64,000 bases of DNA from Pedobacter zeae (GTDB taxonomy: Bacteria; Bacteroidota; Bacteroidia; Sphingobacteriales; Sphingobacteriaceae): NCBI RefSeq assembly GCF_014196715.1, contig NZ_JACIEF010000003.1:1021874-1085873 (forward strand), read 5' to 3'. How positions within the stretch are numbered: position 1 is the first letter of the stretch; each line of letters opens with the position of its first letter. Of the stretch, positions 20,746 through 30,900 are shown piece by piece. The position numbers were made by a program, and so were the translations under genes. Under the pieces are notes generated by a model. It ran no database searches and was not told the origin of the DNA. It worked only from the letters and a program-made list of their open reading frames with translations.

Positions 20746-21417
20746 ATGAAAAATAAATTAGCGTTCCTTTTTCTTATCTCTCTTCCTCTAGCATTTTGTG
20801 AACAAATAAAAGCACAAATTGTACAGGATATTGCTGGTAGGCCGCTAATCCCAAATAAATATGCTGAAATAAAGGGCGATATTTATTTCAATGAAAATTG
20901 GTCAAAGGGATATGTTATATCTGCAGATGGTAAAAAAAATAATACTTATTTTCTAAAGTATGATGAGATTGAAGATGTGCCAGTTTATTTGTCAAAGGAA
21001 GAGGCTTATACTTTTGTTGATCGTATTATAGAATTTAGTTTAATAGATGATAGTGGAATAGCAGTAATATTTAGGAATGGATTTAAGCCAAGTTCCAAAA
21101 CCACTGAACAATCATATTTTCAGGTCATATACGATGGAGATATTAAGTTGTTAAAAAAAAATATCAAGAACATTATAGAGGATCGTGAATACAATAGTGC
21201 CACAACAGTAAAAAAAATTACAACAAGCCCTCTTTATTTTCTGATAGATTATTCACAAAACATTATCCAAATTAAGCGGGATACAAAATCGATCTTAGGG
21301 GTATTAGGCAAGAATGAGGCTGTAAGCAATTATATGAAGGAGAACAAACTCGATCTAAAAAAAGATCCAGATTTAATTAAATTACTTACTTTTTATTCAA
21401 CAATTATAAAAAAATAA
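20746..21417 (+). CDS. Secreted protein of unknown function, paralogue of the gene at 14492
   Basis: A 223-residue protein with a signal peptide (MKNKLAFLFLISLPL, ending near IKAQ, residue 24). I do not recognise the family, but it shares several blocks with the protein at 14492, including YNSAT, a GVLGKN motif and the C-terminal KLL-x-YYD/FYS segment. Both genes sit directly behind a completed Sus module. Here only 55 bases separate it from the upstream lipoprotein. A perfect TAAATTTG box at 20737-20744 ends two bases before the ATG, so the transcript might be nearly leaderless, but no matching TTG box is present. Confidence 0.8.
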   Translation: MKNKLAFLFLISLPLAFCEQIKAQIVQDIAGRPLIPNKYAEIKGDIYFNENWSKGYVISADGKKNNTYFLKYDEIEDVPVYLSKEEAYTFVDRIIEFSLIDDSGIAVIFRNGFKPSSKTTEQSYFQVIYDGDIKLLKKNIKNIIEDREYNSATTVKKITTSPLYFLIDYSQNIIQIKRDTKSILGVLGKNEAVSNYMKENKLDLKKDPDLIKLLTFYSTIIKK

Positions 21418-22586
21418 TAGTTAGCCTTGATCGAATAGTCCCCTATTTCCTTTTATAACTATTTTTTAAAATAAGATGAATTATTAGGTTATTCTTATTT
21501 TTTTTATTCTTCCTACTAATTATTATCTTATTCTTCATTAATCTGAGGTAAGTCTGATAATCTTTCAAACCTGTCTGACAGATATTCATGTTCAGCGCAC
21601 AGTTCCTCAGATCGAGATATTTATTAGAGTAGATTAGCGAGAGCTAACCAAAAAGTACAAATAATATGTTTTTTGTTGTAAATATGATAACTAGCGTATT
21701 ATTTACAATAAAATGCCATGCCTTAAATAAATCATAGAACTTTCCTACAAGTTGAAAATTCCACAAAGAATAATACCAGAACTTGAAAAAAGCTAATTCG
21801 GGCCATTGCTTCTTAACGAGACCATAAATTCGGATTATGCAAGAAACGATTACCCTTATGGTCATCTTCCATTATGGATAATTCAGGTACCTGATGAAAT
21901 CGATGTGCCTAGCCTTACCGGAAGAACACGTTTCCGGGACTGACACTTTATAAAAGGTTTATGGAACATTAACTCAGATCTATTCTACTATTTATGTTAT
22001 TTGTCAAGATGGCTGTTTTGGAAAGCGTCAGGGATTAAAGTTCAGAACACATCCGAATCGGGTATTCAATGACAATGCTTAACGTCGGCAATACCCCCCA
22101 TTTGCTGGTTTATAAAATCAAACTACATCTTTATAAAATCAAACTACATCTGATCATCAAAGACCAAGGTTAGATGCTTTTCTTTTAGGTAACAAAGGGA
22201 ATTAACAATTGAGCCCGGAAGTAGTTTACTGAGATGACCAAAAGCTAACGCTCGTTGCTTAATCGGCTCACGTTATTAAATGTGAATTTTTTTCAAAATA
22301 GTAAAGATTACTTTTTCGTAAATGATCGGCTAAAGAATAGGTTGTTTAATGTTTTTTGCCTATCAGTTCTAAGCCGCCTTGCCAAAGGATGAATTTTTCA
22401 TTTTCTTTTAATGGCTGTAGGTTTTCTAATCCTGTTTTAATGTAATTGTATCATTTTTATCAAAAAAACATTAAATAGTCTATCTTATTTTTAATCAGCT
22501 TGTTGCTTTAGTGGCTTTCTGGTGGGTTTTGCCGTGTATTTAAGTAAATATTGCGTGATCTTATCGAAAATCGTTGTCCTTTTTAT
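21418..22586. other. Long non-coding or degraded stretch
   Basis: About 1.2 kb without a gene that I can support on either strand. The frames are short and broken. The only clear structure is a 21-bp tandem repeat at 22109-22150. The stretch lies in front of a relic susC-type promoter (22587), so it may be a decayed segment of the Sus array. Confidence 0.5.
22109..22150. repeat. Tandem repeat, 2 x 21 bp
   Basis: Two exact adjacent copies of a 21-base unit beginning TTTATAAAATC (22109-22129 and 22130-22150). It lies in the long non-coding stretch and probably arose by slippage. Confidence 0.9.
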
Positions 22587-22706
22587 TTGTGAAATTTACA
22601 TCTAAGTGCTATATTGTATTTTGTAACCTTAACTAGACTAACTTTTATGAAAAAACATGCAAAATTTCTGTGCATCATGTGTTGCCGCAACCAGAGCAGT
22701 AATTAA
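22587..22706 (+). pseudogene. Relic of a susC promoter and start, or a short leader ORF
   Basis: TTG at 22587-22589, 20 nt, then TATATTGT at 22610-22617, then an AACTAGACTAAC leader and ATGAAAAAAC at 22647. This is the same layout as the promoter and start of the susC at 22957 (TTG, 20 nt, TATATTGG, AACTAAACTAAAC leader). The ORF from 22647 reads MKKHAKFLCIMCCRNQSSN and stops at 22706 after 19 residues. The first residues resemble the susC signal start, but the frame then ends. It may be a broken susC start. A genuine 19-residue cysteine-rich leader peptide is the alternative. Confidence 0.4.
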
Positions 22707-22895
22707 GATCAGATAACCATACGCGATTAATTTGGCTGTGTATTAAAAATAACTCCACGATTAAATATTTTAAAACGACCGCCGTAAAAGAACCACAAAG
22801 CTGCAGTTTTAAATTTAATCTGGTTGATACAATAATGCTAATGCTCATCATCTGGATTTAATAGAAAGGAATAAAAATATTATTTATTGTAAAAT

Positions 22896-22926
22896 TTGCA
22901 TTACAAAAAGCTAAATCATATATTGG
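22896..22926 (+). promoter_or_regulatory. Probable promoter of the fourth susC
   Basis: TTG at 22896-22898, 20 nt, then TATATTGG at 22919-22926, 31 nt before the ATG. The promoter and leader are nearly identical to those at 27842-27903. Confidence 0.55.
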
Positions 22927-22956
22927 ATCACTATTAACTAAACTAAACTATTTTTT

Positions 22957-25900
22957 ATGAAAAAACTTCTACAAAGTTTGTTCATATTGCTATTTATTGC
23001 TTCCTCAGCAATAGCGCAAGATCGAACAATCACAGGAACGGTTACGGCTAGTGAAGATGGATTGCCTCTTCCGGGTGTAAGTGTTAAAGTCAAAGGTGCA
23101 ACCGGTGGAACCACAACGGGTGCAGATGGTAAGTATTCTCTCAGGGTTGGTAGTCAGGCAACTGCTTTGGAATTTTCCTATATTGGTTTTTTAAGCCAAA
23201 CCAAATCTATTGGCGGTAGTAATGTGGTTAACATCCAGCTGAAAAGCGATTCTAAAACACTATCTGATGTTGTGGTAACGGGTTATACTACACAGTCAAA
23301 AAAGGATGTTACCGGATCAATAGCCAGTATAAGCGGGGAAAAACTTAAAAACGTGCCTGTACAAAGTTTTGAGCAGGCGCTTGCAGGTAAAGCGGCAGGT
23401 GTAAACATCATTCAGCCAAACGGGGTATTAAATAACCCGCCTGTTTTCAGGGTACGTGGTTTTAACTCCATCTCTTTAAGTTCATACCCACTTATTATTG
23501 TTGATGGTATTCCGGTATTCACTGGCGATCAATCTGCAAACAGTGCTGCTGGTAATGCCTTAGGTGATATTAATCCATCCGATATTGAATCGATTGACAT
23601 CCTTAAAGATGCAGCATCGTCAGCAATCTATGGATCAAGAGCGGCCAATGGTGTAGTTGTGATCACGACTAAAAAAGGAAAGCAAGGGGTTACCAAAATC
23701 AACTATGAAGGTTGGATCGGTTCTACAAAAGCACAGAACCTTACCCCTCTATTGAATGCCGCAGAATATGTGCAAATCAAAAATGAAGCAAGAACGAATA
23801 TTGGTCTGGCTCCTGCATTTTTTCTGCAAACCAGATCTGATGGCTCACAGGTTGAAACCAACTGGTATGATTATGCCTACCGCACAGCAACTTCTCAAAA
23901 CCATGCCCTCAATTTTTCGGGTGCCAACGAGAAAACTTCTTACTATGTGTCAATCGGTTATTCCAATCAGGAAGGTTTTATTCAGGGTAACTCTTTTGAA
24001 AGAAAAAATGGACGTGTGAACCTCGATCACAAGCTGTTTAAAAATGTAACCATCGGAACAAATTTTTCTTACAGTAATACTTTAAACCGTGCGCCTAACA
24101 CAGGTTCTCTACCTGGCCAAACTTTCTCTACGGTAGGTTTGGGTCGTTTAGCCATTGTATTGCCTCCCAATGTGGCTGCTTATAACGAAGACGGATCGTA
24201 CAATATGAATGGTTCGGCTGTGGGTTTAGGCGCCAATACTATTGCATCCAACTATCCAAATGCAGCTGTGCTGGTGAACGAAGACAGGAATACTTCAGAA
24301 AGCGATCGTTTAATTGCCAATGCCTATGCCTCCATTCAAATTGTTAAAGGGTTAACATTTAAAACAACTTATGGAATTGATAACCTTAAAATTGATAATA
24401 ACTCTTTTGTGAACCGACTTCAGGGCGATGGAGTATCTTACAATGGTGGTGCAACAAGCAATTATGTTAAAAACAGCAGGTGGAACTGGTCTAATACTTT
24501 AAACTATTCAAATACCTTCGGCGATCATTCGTTGGGTGCATTAATCGGTGCTGAGGATCAGTATACCAAATCGGATGGATATGGTGCTACCCGCCAAAAT
24601 GTAATCGATCCTTTTATCAAAGTATATCAGGGTGCTTTTGGTATTATTACTCCTGCAGGCCTGGTTCAGGGCAATAATGCTTTCCGTTCATACTTTGGAA
24701 GTTTAAACTATGATTATAAAAAACGTTATTATTTAAGCGGTTCATTCCGTCGTGATGGTTATTCAGGTTTATCATCAGGCAATAAGTATGGTAATTTTGG
24801 AGGTGCATCTGCAGGTTGGGCAATATCTGAAGAGAATTTTTATAAGAACTCAGGAATTAGTAAAGTGTTAACAAGGGTTAAAATTCGCGGAAGCTATGGC
24901 GAGGTAGGAAATATCAATATTGGTAACTATCCATCTCTATTCTTATATAGCCCAGGCTTATATGGTGGCGATGCAGCTTTGAGCTTTTCACAAGCAGGTA
25001 ATCCAGATCTGCAGTGGGAAACGAGTAAAAAGGCCGATGTGGGTATTAACTTAGAGTTTTTAGGTGGACGGTTCTCTCTGGATGTGGATTATTACCACAA
25101 TAATATCGATAACCTGGTTCAAAATGCACCTCAGGCACCGTCGAAAGGTGTTCCTGGAAATGCCATAACAACCAATATCGGTAAAATGTACAATAAGGGT
25201 TTTGAATTTACCTTAAATTCGAGAAATATCGACAAAGAAAACTTCTCATGGTCAACAATCTTTACCTTCAGTACGCTTAAAAACGAAGTAACTGCGTTAG
25301 GAAATAACAATGCTGATGTTTTTGGTGCCACTTCTTTAGAAACCGCAAATATTACGCGTGTAGGTTATCCGATCGGTTCAATTTATACCGTACAAACTGC
25401 CGGGGTTGATCCGGCAACCGGAGAAAGAATTTTTATTAACCGCTTCGGGGAAAAATTAAGATTTAGCTTCCAACGTGCCACTGCCGCCCGTTATCAATAT
25501 CTCGAAGGGCCAAACGCCGGAGCCAATGCTCCTGCAATAGATGCCTCTTTGGATGCGGTGATAAATGGTCCGTCTATTCCAAAATGGTTTGGAGGTTTAG
25601 ATAACAATTTCCGTTATAAGGATTTTGACTTAACAATTGGACTTACATTTTCAGGAGGTAACAAGTTATATTATGGTTCGCTGGCTGGATTACGCGATCA
25701 ACGTTTTTGGAATAATGAAAAAGATGTGCTGAACAGATGGACAACACCTGGCCAGGTAACAGATATTCCAAGGTTAGTTTACGGCGATAACACTTCAAAC
25801 GGATCAGCATTCGCACAATCACAAAATGTTTTCTCCGGAAACTTCTTAAAAGTTAGAAATCTTGCTTTAGGCTATACACTTCCAAAAAACCTGTTGAGCA

Positions 25901-26103
25901 AATATGGCGTTTCGAACATCAGGGTATATGCACAATCGAGTAACCTATGGATTATATCTAATTATCCGGGTCCCGATCCGGAGGTATCTGTAAATGGTAA
26001 CTCTACTGCCACAGGAAACAGTGGGAACCTTGCGCCAGGAGTTGACAGAAATTCAGTTCCTTCAGGCAGAACATTTACTTTCGGTATTAATGTTGGATTT
26101 TAA
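22957..26103 (+). CDS. SusC/RagA-family TonB-linked outer-membrane protein (module 4)
   Basis: A 1048-residue SusC. Signal peptide MKKLLQSLFILLF...AIAQ, carboxypeptidase-D-like domain with ITGTVTASEDGLPLPGVSV, plug with YPLIIVDGIPVFTGDQ and AASSAIYGSRAANGVVVITT, then the barrel ending in FTFGINVGF. Its first ~130 coding bases and the ~65 bases before the start are almost identical to those of the susC at 27904, although the two barrels are clearly different. The SusD follows 11 bases downstream of the stop. Substrate unknown. Confidence 0.93.
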   Translation: MKKLLQSLFILLFIASSAIAQDRTITGTVTASEDGLPLPGVSVKVKGATGGTTTGADGKYSLRVGSQATALEFSYIGFLSQTKSIGGSNVVNIQLKSDSKTLSDVVVTGYTTQSKKDVTGSIASISGEKLKNVPVQSFEQALAGKAAGVNIIQPNGVLNNPPVFRVRGFNSISLSSYPLIIVDGIPVFTGDQSANSAAGNALGDINPSDIESIDILKDAASSAIYGSRAANGVVVITTKKGKQGVTKINYEGWIGSTKAQNLTPLLNAAEYVQIKNEARTNIGLAPAFFLQTRSDGSQVETNWYDYAYRTATSQNHALNFSGANEKTSYYVSIGYSNQEGFIQGNSFERKNGRVNLDHKLFKNVTIGTNFSYSNTLNRAPNTGSLPGQTFSTVGLGRLAIVLPPNVAAYNEDGSYNMNGSAVGLGANTIASNYPNAAVLVNEDRNTSESDRLIANAYASIQIVKGLTFKTTYGIDNLKIDNNSFVNRLQGDGVSYNGGATSNYVKNSRWNWSNTLNYSNTFGDHSLGALIGAEDQYTKSDGYGATRQNVIDPFIKVYQGAFGIITPAGLVQGNNAFRSYFGSLNYDYKKRYYLSGSFRRDGYSGLSSGNKYGNFGGASAGWAISEENFYKNSGISKVLTRVKIRGSYGEVGNINIGNYPSLFLYSPGLYGGDAALSFSQAGNPDLQWETSKKADVGINLEFLGGRFSLDVDYYHNNIDNLVQNAPQAPSKGVPGNAITTNIGKMYNKGFEFTLNSRNIDKENFSWSTIFTFSTLKNEVTALGNNNADVFGATSLETANITRVGYPIGSIYTVQTAGVDPATGERIFINRFGEKLRFSFQRATAARYQYLEGPNAGANAPAIDASLDAVINGPSIPKWFGGLDNNFRYKDFDLTIGLTFSGGNKLYYGSLAGLRDQRFWNNEKDVLNRWTTPGQVTDIPRLVYGDNTSNGSAFAQSQNVFSGNFLKVRNLALGYTLPKNLLSKYGVSNIRVYAQSSNLWIISNYPGPDPEVSVNGNSTATGNSGNLAPGVDRNSVPSGRTFTFGINVGF

Positions 26104-26114
26104 AACTATTGATC

Positions 26115-27566
26115 ATGAAAATCAAATTAAACGATAAATTAAAATACCTTTTTATTGCAGCGCCAATTGTATTTGCGACGTCGTGCAAAAAGGATTTCTT
26201 AAATACTGCTCCCGATACTGCATTGCCAATAGAAGACGCTTTTTCTTCCCCGGCAAGGATCTTATCTCAGGTAAACGGAGTATATGCAGGAATAAAAAGC
26301 GGGCAATTTTATGGCGGACGCTATTTAATCTACAATGATATTCGCGGAGAGGATTTTATTGTAAATAAACCCAATGGAGTTACAGGGCTTGATACCTGGA
26401 GATTTAACGTAACTTCGGGTACCAATGAGGTGGTAAATTTATGGGGGGCAATTTATGCGGCCATCAACAGGGCCAACCTGGTAATTGAAGGGGTTAATGC
26501 CAATGCTTCAATATTAACTCCTGCCATTGCAAAACAGTATATTGCTGAGGCTAAGTTTTCCCGTGCATTGTGTTATTACAGCTTACTTCAGCTTTATGCC
26601 AAACCTTATATTACCGATAATGGAGCAAGTTTGGGCGTACCACTCAGGTTAAAGGGAGAGAAAGATTTGCTGGGAAATGATTTAAAAAGAAGCACTGTTG
26701 CTGAGGTGTATACACAGATTCTAAAAGACCTGAACGAGGCAGAGCCTGACCTGGCTTCAGCTATTGCTGTTACTCATGCATCGCGCAATACGGCTATTGC
26801 GCTTAAAACAAGGGTTTACCTCTCTATGGGTAATCTTGCATCAGTAGTAACTGAGGCCAATAAAATTGTAAGTGCAACTGCTCCATTTGTTGCTCCATCA
26901 GGTAATGCAAATAAACTCGAAGCCAATATTGCTACCGTATTTGCGGGAAGTTATGTTGGAAGCGAAGCGTTGCTGTCCTTACCTATGGCTGATTTGGATG
27001 CACCTGGCACACAAAATCAGCTCGCTTATTATTACAACATTGAATCGGCAGGTGGCAACCAGGAGTTTTTCCTTAATCCAACAGGAATTTTAGCTAATGC
27101 AGTATTCGCTTCGGGCTCAACTGATGCCAGAAAAGGGCTTACCGCTGTTGTGGGAACAAATACCTGGCTTACAAAATTTAAAAAACCATCACCATATACC
27201 GATTATATCCCTGTAATCAGATATGCAGAGGTATTATTAAATCTGGCAGAGGCTACCGTAGTTTCCGATCCGGCACGATCTATAGCCTTATTAACTGCGG
27301 TTAGGCAAAGATCAAATCCGGGATATATATTTCCGGCAACAGATTTACTGCCTGCTAACTTAAAAAATACCATCCTAACTGAAAGAAGGATTGAGTTACT
27401 CGGTGAAGGCTTCAGATCTCCTGATGTAATGAGGTTAGGTGCAGGTTTTGTGGCCAAAAGTGGTACTCAAGGCAGCGCCCCGGCCATTCCATTTAATACA
27501 GCAGGCTATATCTGGCCTATTTCTGCAAACGAAGTACAGAATAATAAATTGATCGTTCAGAATTAA
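26115..27566 (+). CDS. RagB/SusD-family lipoprotein (module 4)
   Basis: A 483-residue surface lipoprotein from the ATG at 26115; a TTG two codons earlier is in frame but unlikely. The lipobox is FATSCKK (cysteine about residue 24). SusD signatures include YIAEAKFSRALCYYSLLQLY, LGVPLRLKGEKDLLGNDLKR, AEVLLNLAEAT, ILTERRIELLGEGFRSPDVM and WPISANEVQNNKLIVQN. It closes a two-gene operon with the preceding SusC; a terminator starts 12 bases after the stop. Confidence 0.93.
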   Translation: MKIKLNDKLKYLFIAAPIVFATSCKKDFLNTAPDTALPIEDAFSSPARILSQVNGVYAGIKSGQFYGGRYLIYNDIRGEDFIVNKPNGVTGLDTWRFNVTSGTNEVVNLWGAIYAAINRANLVIEGVNANASILTPAIAKQYIAEAKFSRALCYYSLLQLYAKPYITDNGASLGVPLRLKGEKDLLGNDLKRSTVAEVYTQILKDLNEAEPDLASAIAVTHASRNTAIALKTRVYLSMGNLASVVTEANKIVSATAPFVAPSGNANKLEANIATVFAGSYVGSEALLSLPMADLDAPGTQNQLAYYYNIESAGGNQEFFLNPTGILANAVFASGSTDARKGLTAVVGTNTWLTKFKKPSPYTDYIPVIRYAEVLLNLAEATVVSDPARSIALLTAVRQRSNPGYIFPATDLLPANLKNTILTERRIELLGEGFRSPDVMRLGAGFVAKSGTQGSAPAIPFNTAGYIWPISANEVQNNKLIVQN

Positions 27567-27578
27567 TTTTGAATTTAT

Positions 27579-27616
27579 AATGAAAAAGTCCCGGTGAAAA
27601 TCGGGACTTTTTCATT
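27579..27616 (+). terminator. Rho-independent terminator of module 4
   Basis: A perfect 15-bp stem (27579-27593 with 27602-27616) containing GTCCCG/CGGGAC followed by five T inside the 3' arm. The rest of the 337-base gap to 27903 holds only the next promoter. Confidence 0.85.
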
Positions 27617-27841
27617 AGTCTTTTTCTGAACGGCTTCTTTATCCACAACTTTTCCGGGCTGATAAAATTTAGTCCGAAATGAACAAGAACAGTGACATTC
27701 CTGGTAGAAGTTATTTATAAATCTACTGGAATGATTCATTTTTGCTTGCGAATGATTCGATTATATTTCCGAAAAATAAATAGTCGCCAGATGTGGTGGT
27801 TTTAATTTTCATTAAAGCAGGAAATGAAAAATATGTAAAAT

Positions 27842-27872
27842 TTGCATTACAAAATACTAAATCTTATATTGG
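27842..27872 (+). promoter_or_regulatory. Probable promoter of the fifth susC
   Basis: TTG at 27842-27844, 20 nt, then TATATTGG at 27865-27872, 31 nt before the ATG. It is a near-copy of the promoter at 22896. Confidence 0.55.
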
Positions 27873-27903
27873 ACTAACTATTAACTAAACTAAACTATTT
27901 TTT

Positions 27904-30900
27904 ATGAAAAAACTTCTACAAAGTTTGTTCATATTGCTATTTATTGCCACCTCAGCAATAGCGCAGGATCGAACAATCACAGGAACGGTTACGGCCAGTG
28001 AAGATGGATTGCCTCTTCCGGGTGTAAGTGTAAGAATTAAAGATGCATCAAATTCCGGTGTCTCTACAAATGCCGCAGGTAAATTTTCTATAAAGGCAGG
28101 TACAGGCGTAAAAGTGTTGGTTTTTTCTTCTGTTGGCTATTTAACGCAAGAGGTTACCATCCGTGGAAGCGTAATCAATGTTTCTATGGAAACTGATTCA
28201 AAGTCACTATCCGAAGTGGTGGTAACAGCATTAGGTCAAAAAAGAGAAGCCAAATCTTTAGGTTATGCCGCAACGACCATTGATGCTTCAAAATTAACGG
28301 CAGGCCGTTCAACCAACGTGGTAAATGCGTTGGCAGGTAAAGTAGCAGGGGTAAAAATTCTGTCTACAGGTGGTGCAACAGGCGCTTCATCAAATATTAA
28401 TATTAGACAGGCCACCACCTTTACCGGATCGAACCAGCCGCTATGGGTGTTAGATGGTATTCCTATTGATAATGGTGGTGGAGGACAATCTGTAAATACA
28501 GGGAGTACAAATTCGAACAGGGGTATTGATTTAAACCAGGATGATATTGAGTCTGTAACGATTTTAAAGGGGCCAGCAGCAGCGGTGCTTTATGGATCGA
28601 GGGCTGTTGCCGGGGCTGTAATTGTAACCACTAAAAAAGGAAGCAAAGGACAGGCCGGAAGAGTAGAATTAAGCAGTAACTACAATTATATAGAGGTTAA
28701 CCGTTTACCGGATTATCAAAATGAATACTCTCAGGGAGCCAATGGATTATATGATTCTTATTCGCAAATGTCGTGGGGAGCTAAAATAACGGGTCAAACA
28801 GTCACCAATTACCTTGGTAACCCGGAAACACTTACTGCCTACCCGGATAATGTTAAGGATATATTTAAAGGAGGCTATAACCTGCAGAATAACGTTACTT
28901 TTACTGGCGGTACCGAAAAATCAGCTTACTATTTTAATTATGGAAATTTTAAAGAAAGTGGGTTTATCGATAACAACACTTTGGCTAAAAATAACTTTAC
29001 GGTTAATGCCAGTACACAATTGAGTAAAAACCTCACCCTAAGCTCTTCAATTCAGTACATCCATAATAACTCTGTAGGCACACCTACTGGTAATGCAAGG
29101 TCTAATCCCCTATTTGATGGAATGACATTGCCAAGAACCTATAACCTGGCAAATTACCCCTTCGAAACTCCTGCTGGCTTAAATAACATTCCTACCAGCC
29201 GAGTGAACAATGCAGGCTATACTTACTATAATATTTTAGGTACAGATAACCCATTATGGTCAATTAAATATGTTTTGTACAAACAAAAGATAGACCGCGC
29301 CATTGGTAATGTGGGTTTGGATTATAAAATAGCTGATTGGTTAAGTGCCAATTATAAAATCGGTATTGATCAATATACCAACGTATCTAAAACAATCAAC
29401 GAAAAATCAGCAAACAACAACCAGTCTGCAAGCAGGGCCGGTTCAATCATAGATAATACGACAAACCGACGTGAGGTAAGTTCGTATTTCAATTTGGTGG
29501 CCAACAAAAGGTTCTGGAAAGACTTCGGGGCCAGACTTTTATTGGGTAACGAGATTAACTACAGAAGATTAGACCAGCTACAGGTTACCGGTAATGGTAT
29601 ACAGGCAGCCCATAATTACAATATCTCGAATACCTTAACTTACATTCCGGTTCAAGCCATAACCGAACAGAGCCTGGTAGGGGTATATGCCGACATTAGT
29701 TTAGATTATAAATCGTTTGCATACTTATCATTTACAGGACGCAGAGATGTTTCGTCAACTTTTGCCCCTGATAAAAGAAGTTATTTTTACCCTAAAGTAG
29801 ATGCCAGTTTTATTGCAACAGAGGCTTTCCCGGAGTTAAAACAAAATGATATCTTAACGTATTTGAAAATCAGGGCCAACTATGCGAAAGTAGGTAGAGA
29901 GGCACCGGTTTACAGTACCGGTACGTATTTTGGCACTGCAGGTCCTTCTGATGGTTTCGGACCAAATCTGGTTTTTCCATTTAACGGGGTAAATGGGCAG
30001 ACTTTTTCGAACGCAGCGGGTAACATTAATATCAAGCCCGAATTTACAGCTTCAAGAGAAATTGGTTTAGAGGCTAAGCTTCTAAAAGACAGGTTGAGTT
30101 TCGATATTGCATACTATAGCACCAAAAGTACCGATATTATCTTTTCTGTACCTAGTGCGCCTTCATCCGGATTTACCAGTACCCTGTTAAATGCCGGAAC
30201 GCTAAAAGCTCATGGTATCGAGTTATTGGTTAGTGGAACACCGATAAAATCAAGAGACTTTAACTGGGATTTATCTGTAAACTTTACCAAAGGAAGAAAT
30301 GAAGTGGTGGAGCTTGCTCCAGGCGTTCCTTTTATCGGTAATGGTGGTTTTACCAATCCACAAGGCCGTATCGTTACCGGATATCAGTACGGAACATTAT
30401 TTGGTCAGGTATTTAAAAAACTTAACGGCAAGGATATTGTGGATGCGAACGGCAGGCTAAGCTCTGGCCAGATCAATACTGCAGAACTGCAGCCGATCGG
30501 TGATCCAAATCCAAAATGGACCGGTGGTGTAAATACAACATTCTCTTATAAAGGCTTATCATTAAGCTTGTTTGCTGATGTGCGGTATGGCGGTGATATT
30601 TATTCGAGAACAATTACCGATTTAAGACGATACGGTGTTGCTGCTGAAACAGGGAACAGGGATCGTTTATACATGCACAATGCCGTATATGCTGATGGTA
30701 CTCCAAATAATACCTTAATTACTGCAGAACAATATTATAGTGATTTGTATTCTTCAGCAGCCCAGCAATATGCGGTTTTTGATGGTTCCTGGATCAGGCT
30801 GCGTGAAGCCACTCTATCTTATCGTATACCGGGCAAACTGTTAAATAAACTAAGCTTTATAAAAGGAATTAATGTTGGTTTAACAGGAAGAAACCTTTTG

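Noticed and set aside
21644..21865. 73-codon - strand frame in the long gap
   Set aside because: Aromatic-rich, no signal or domain pattern, no neighbour support; likely chance in AT-rich DNA.
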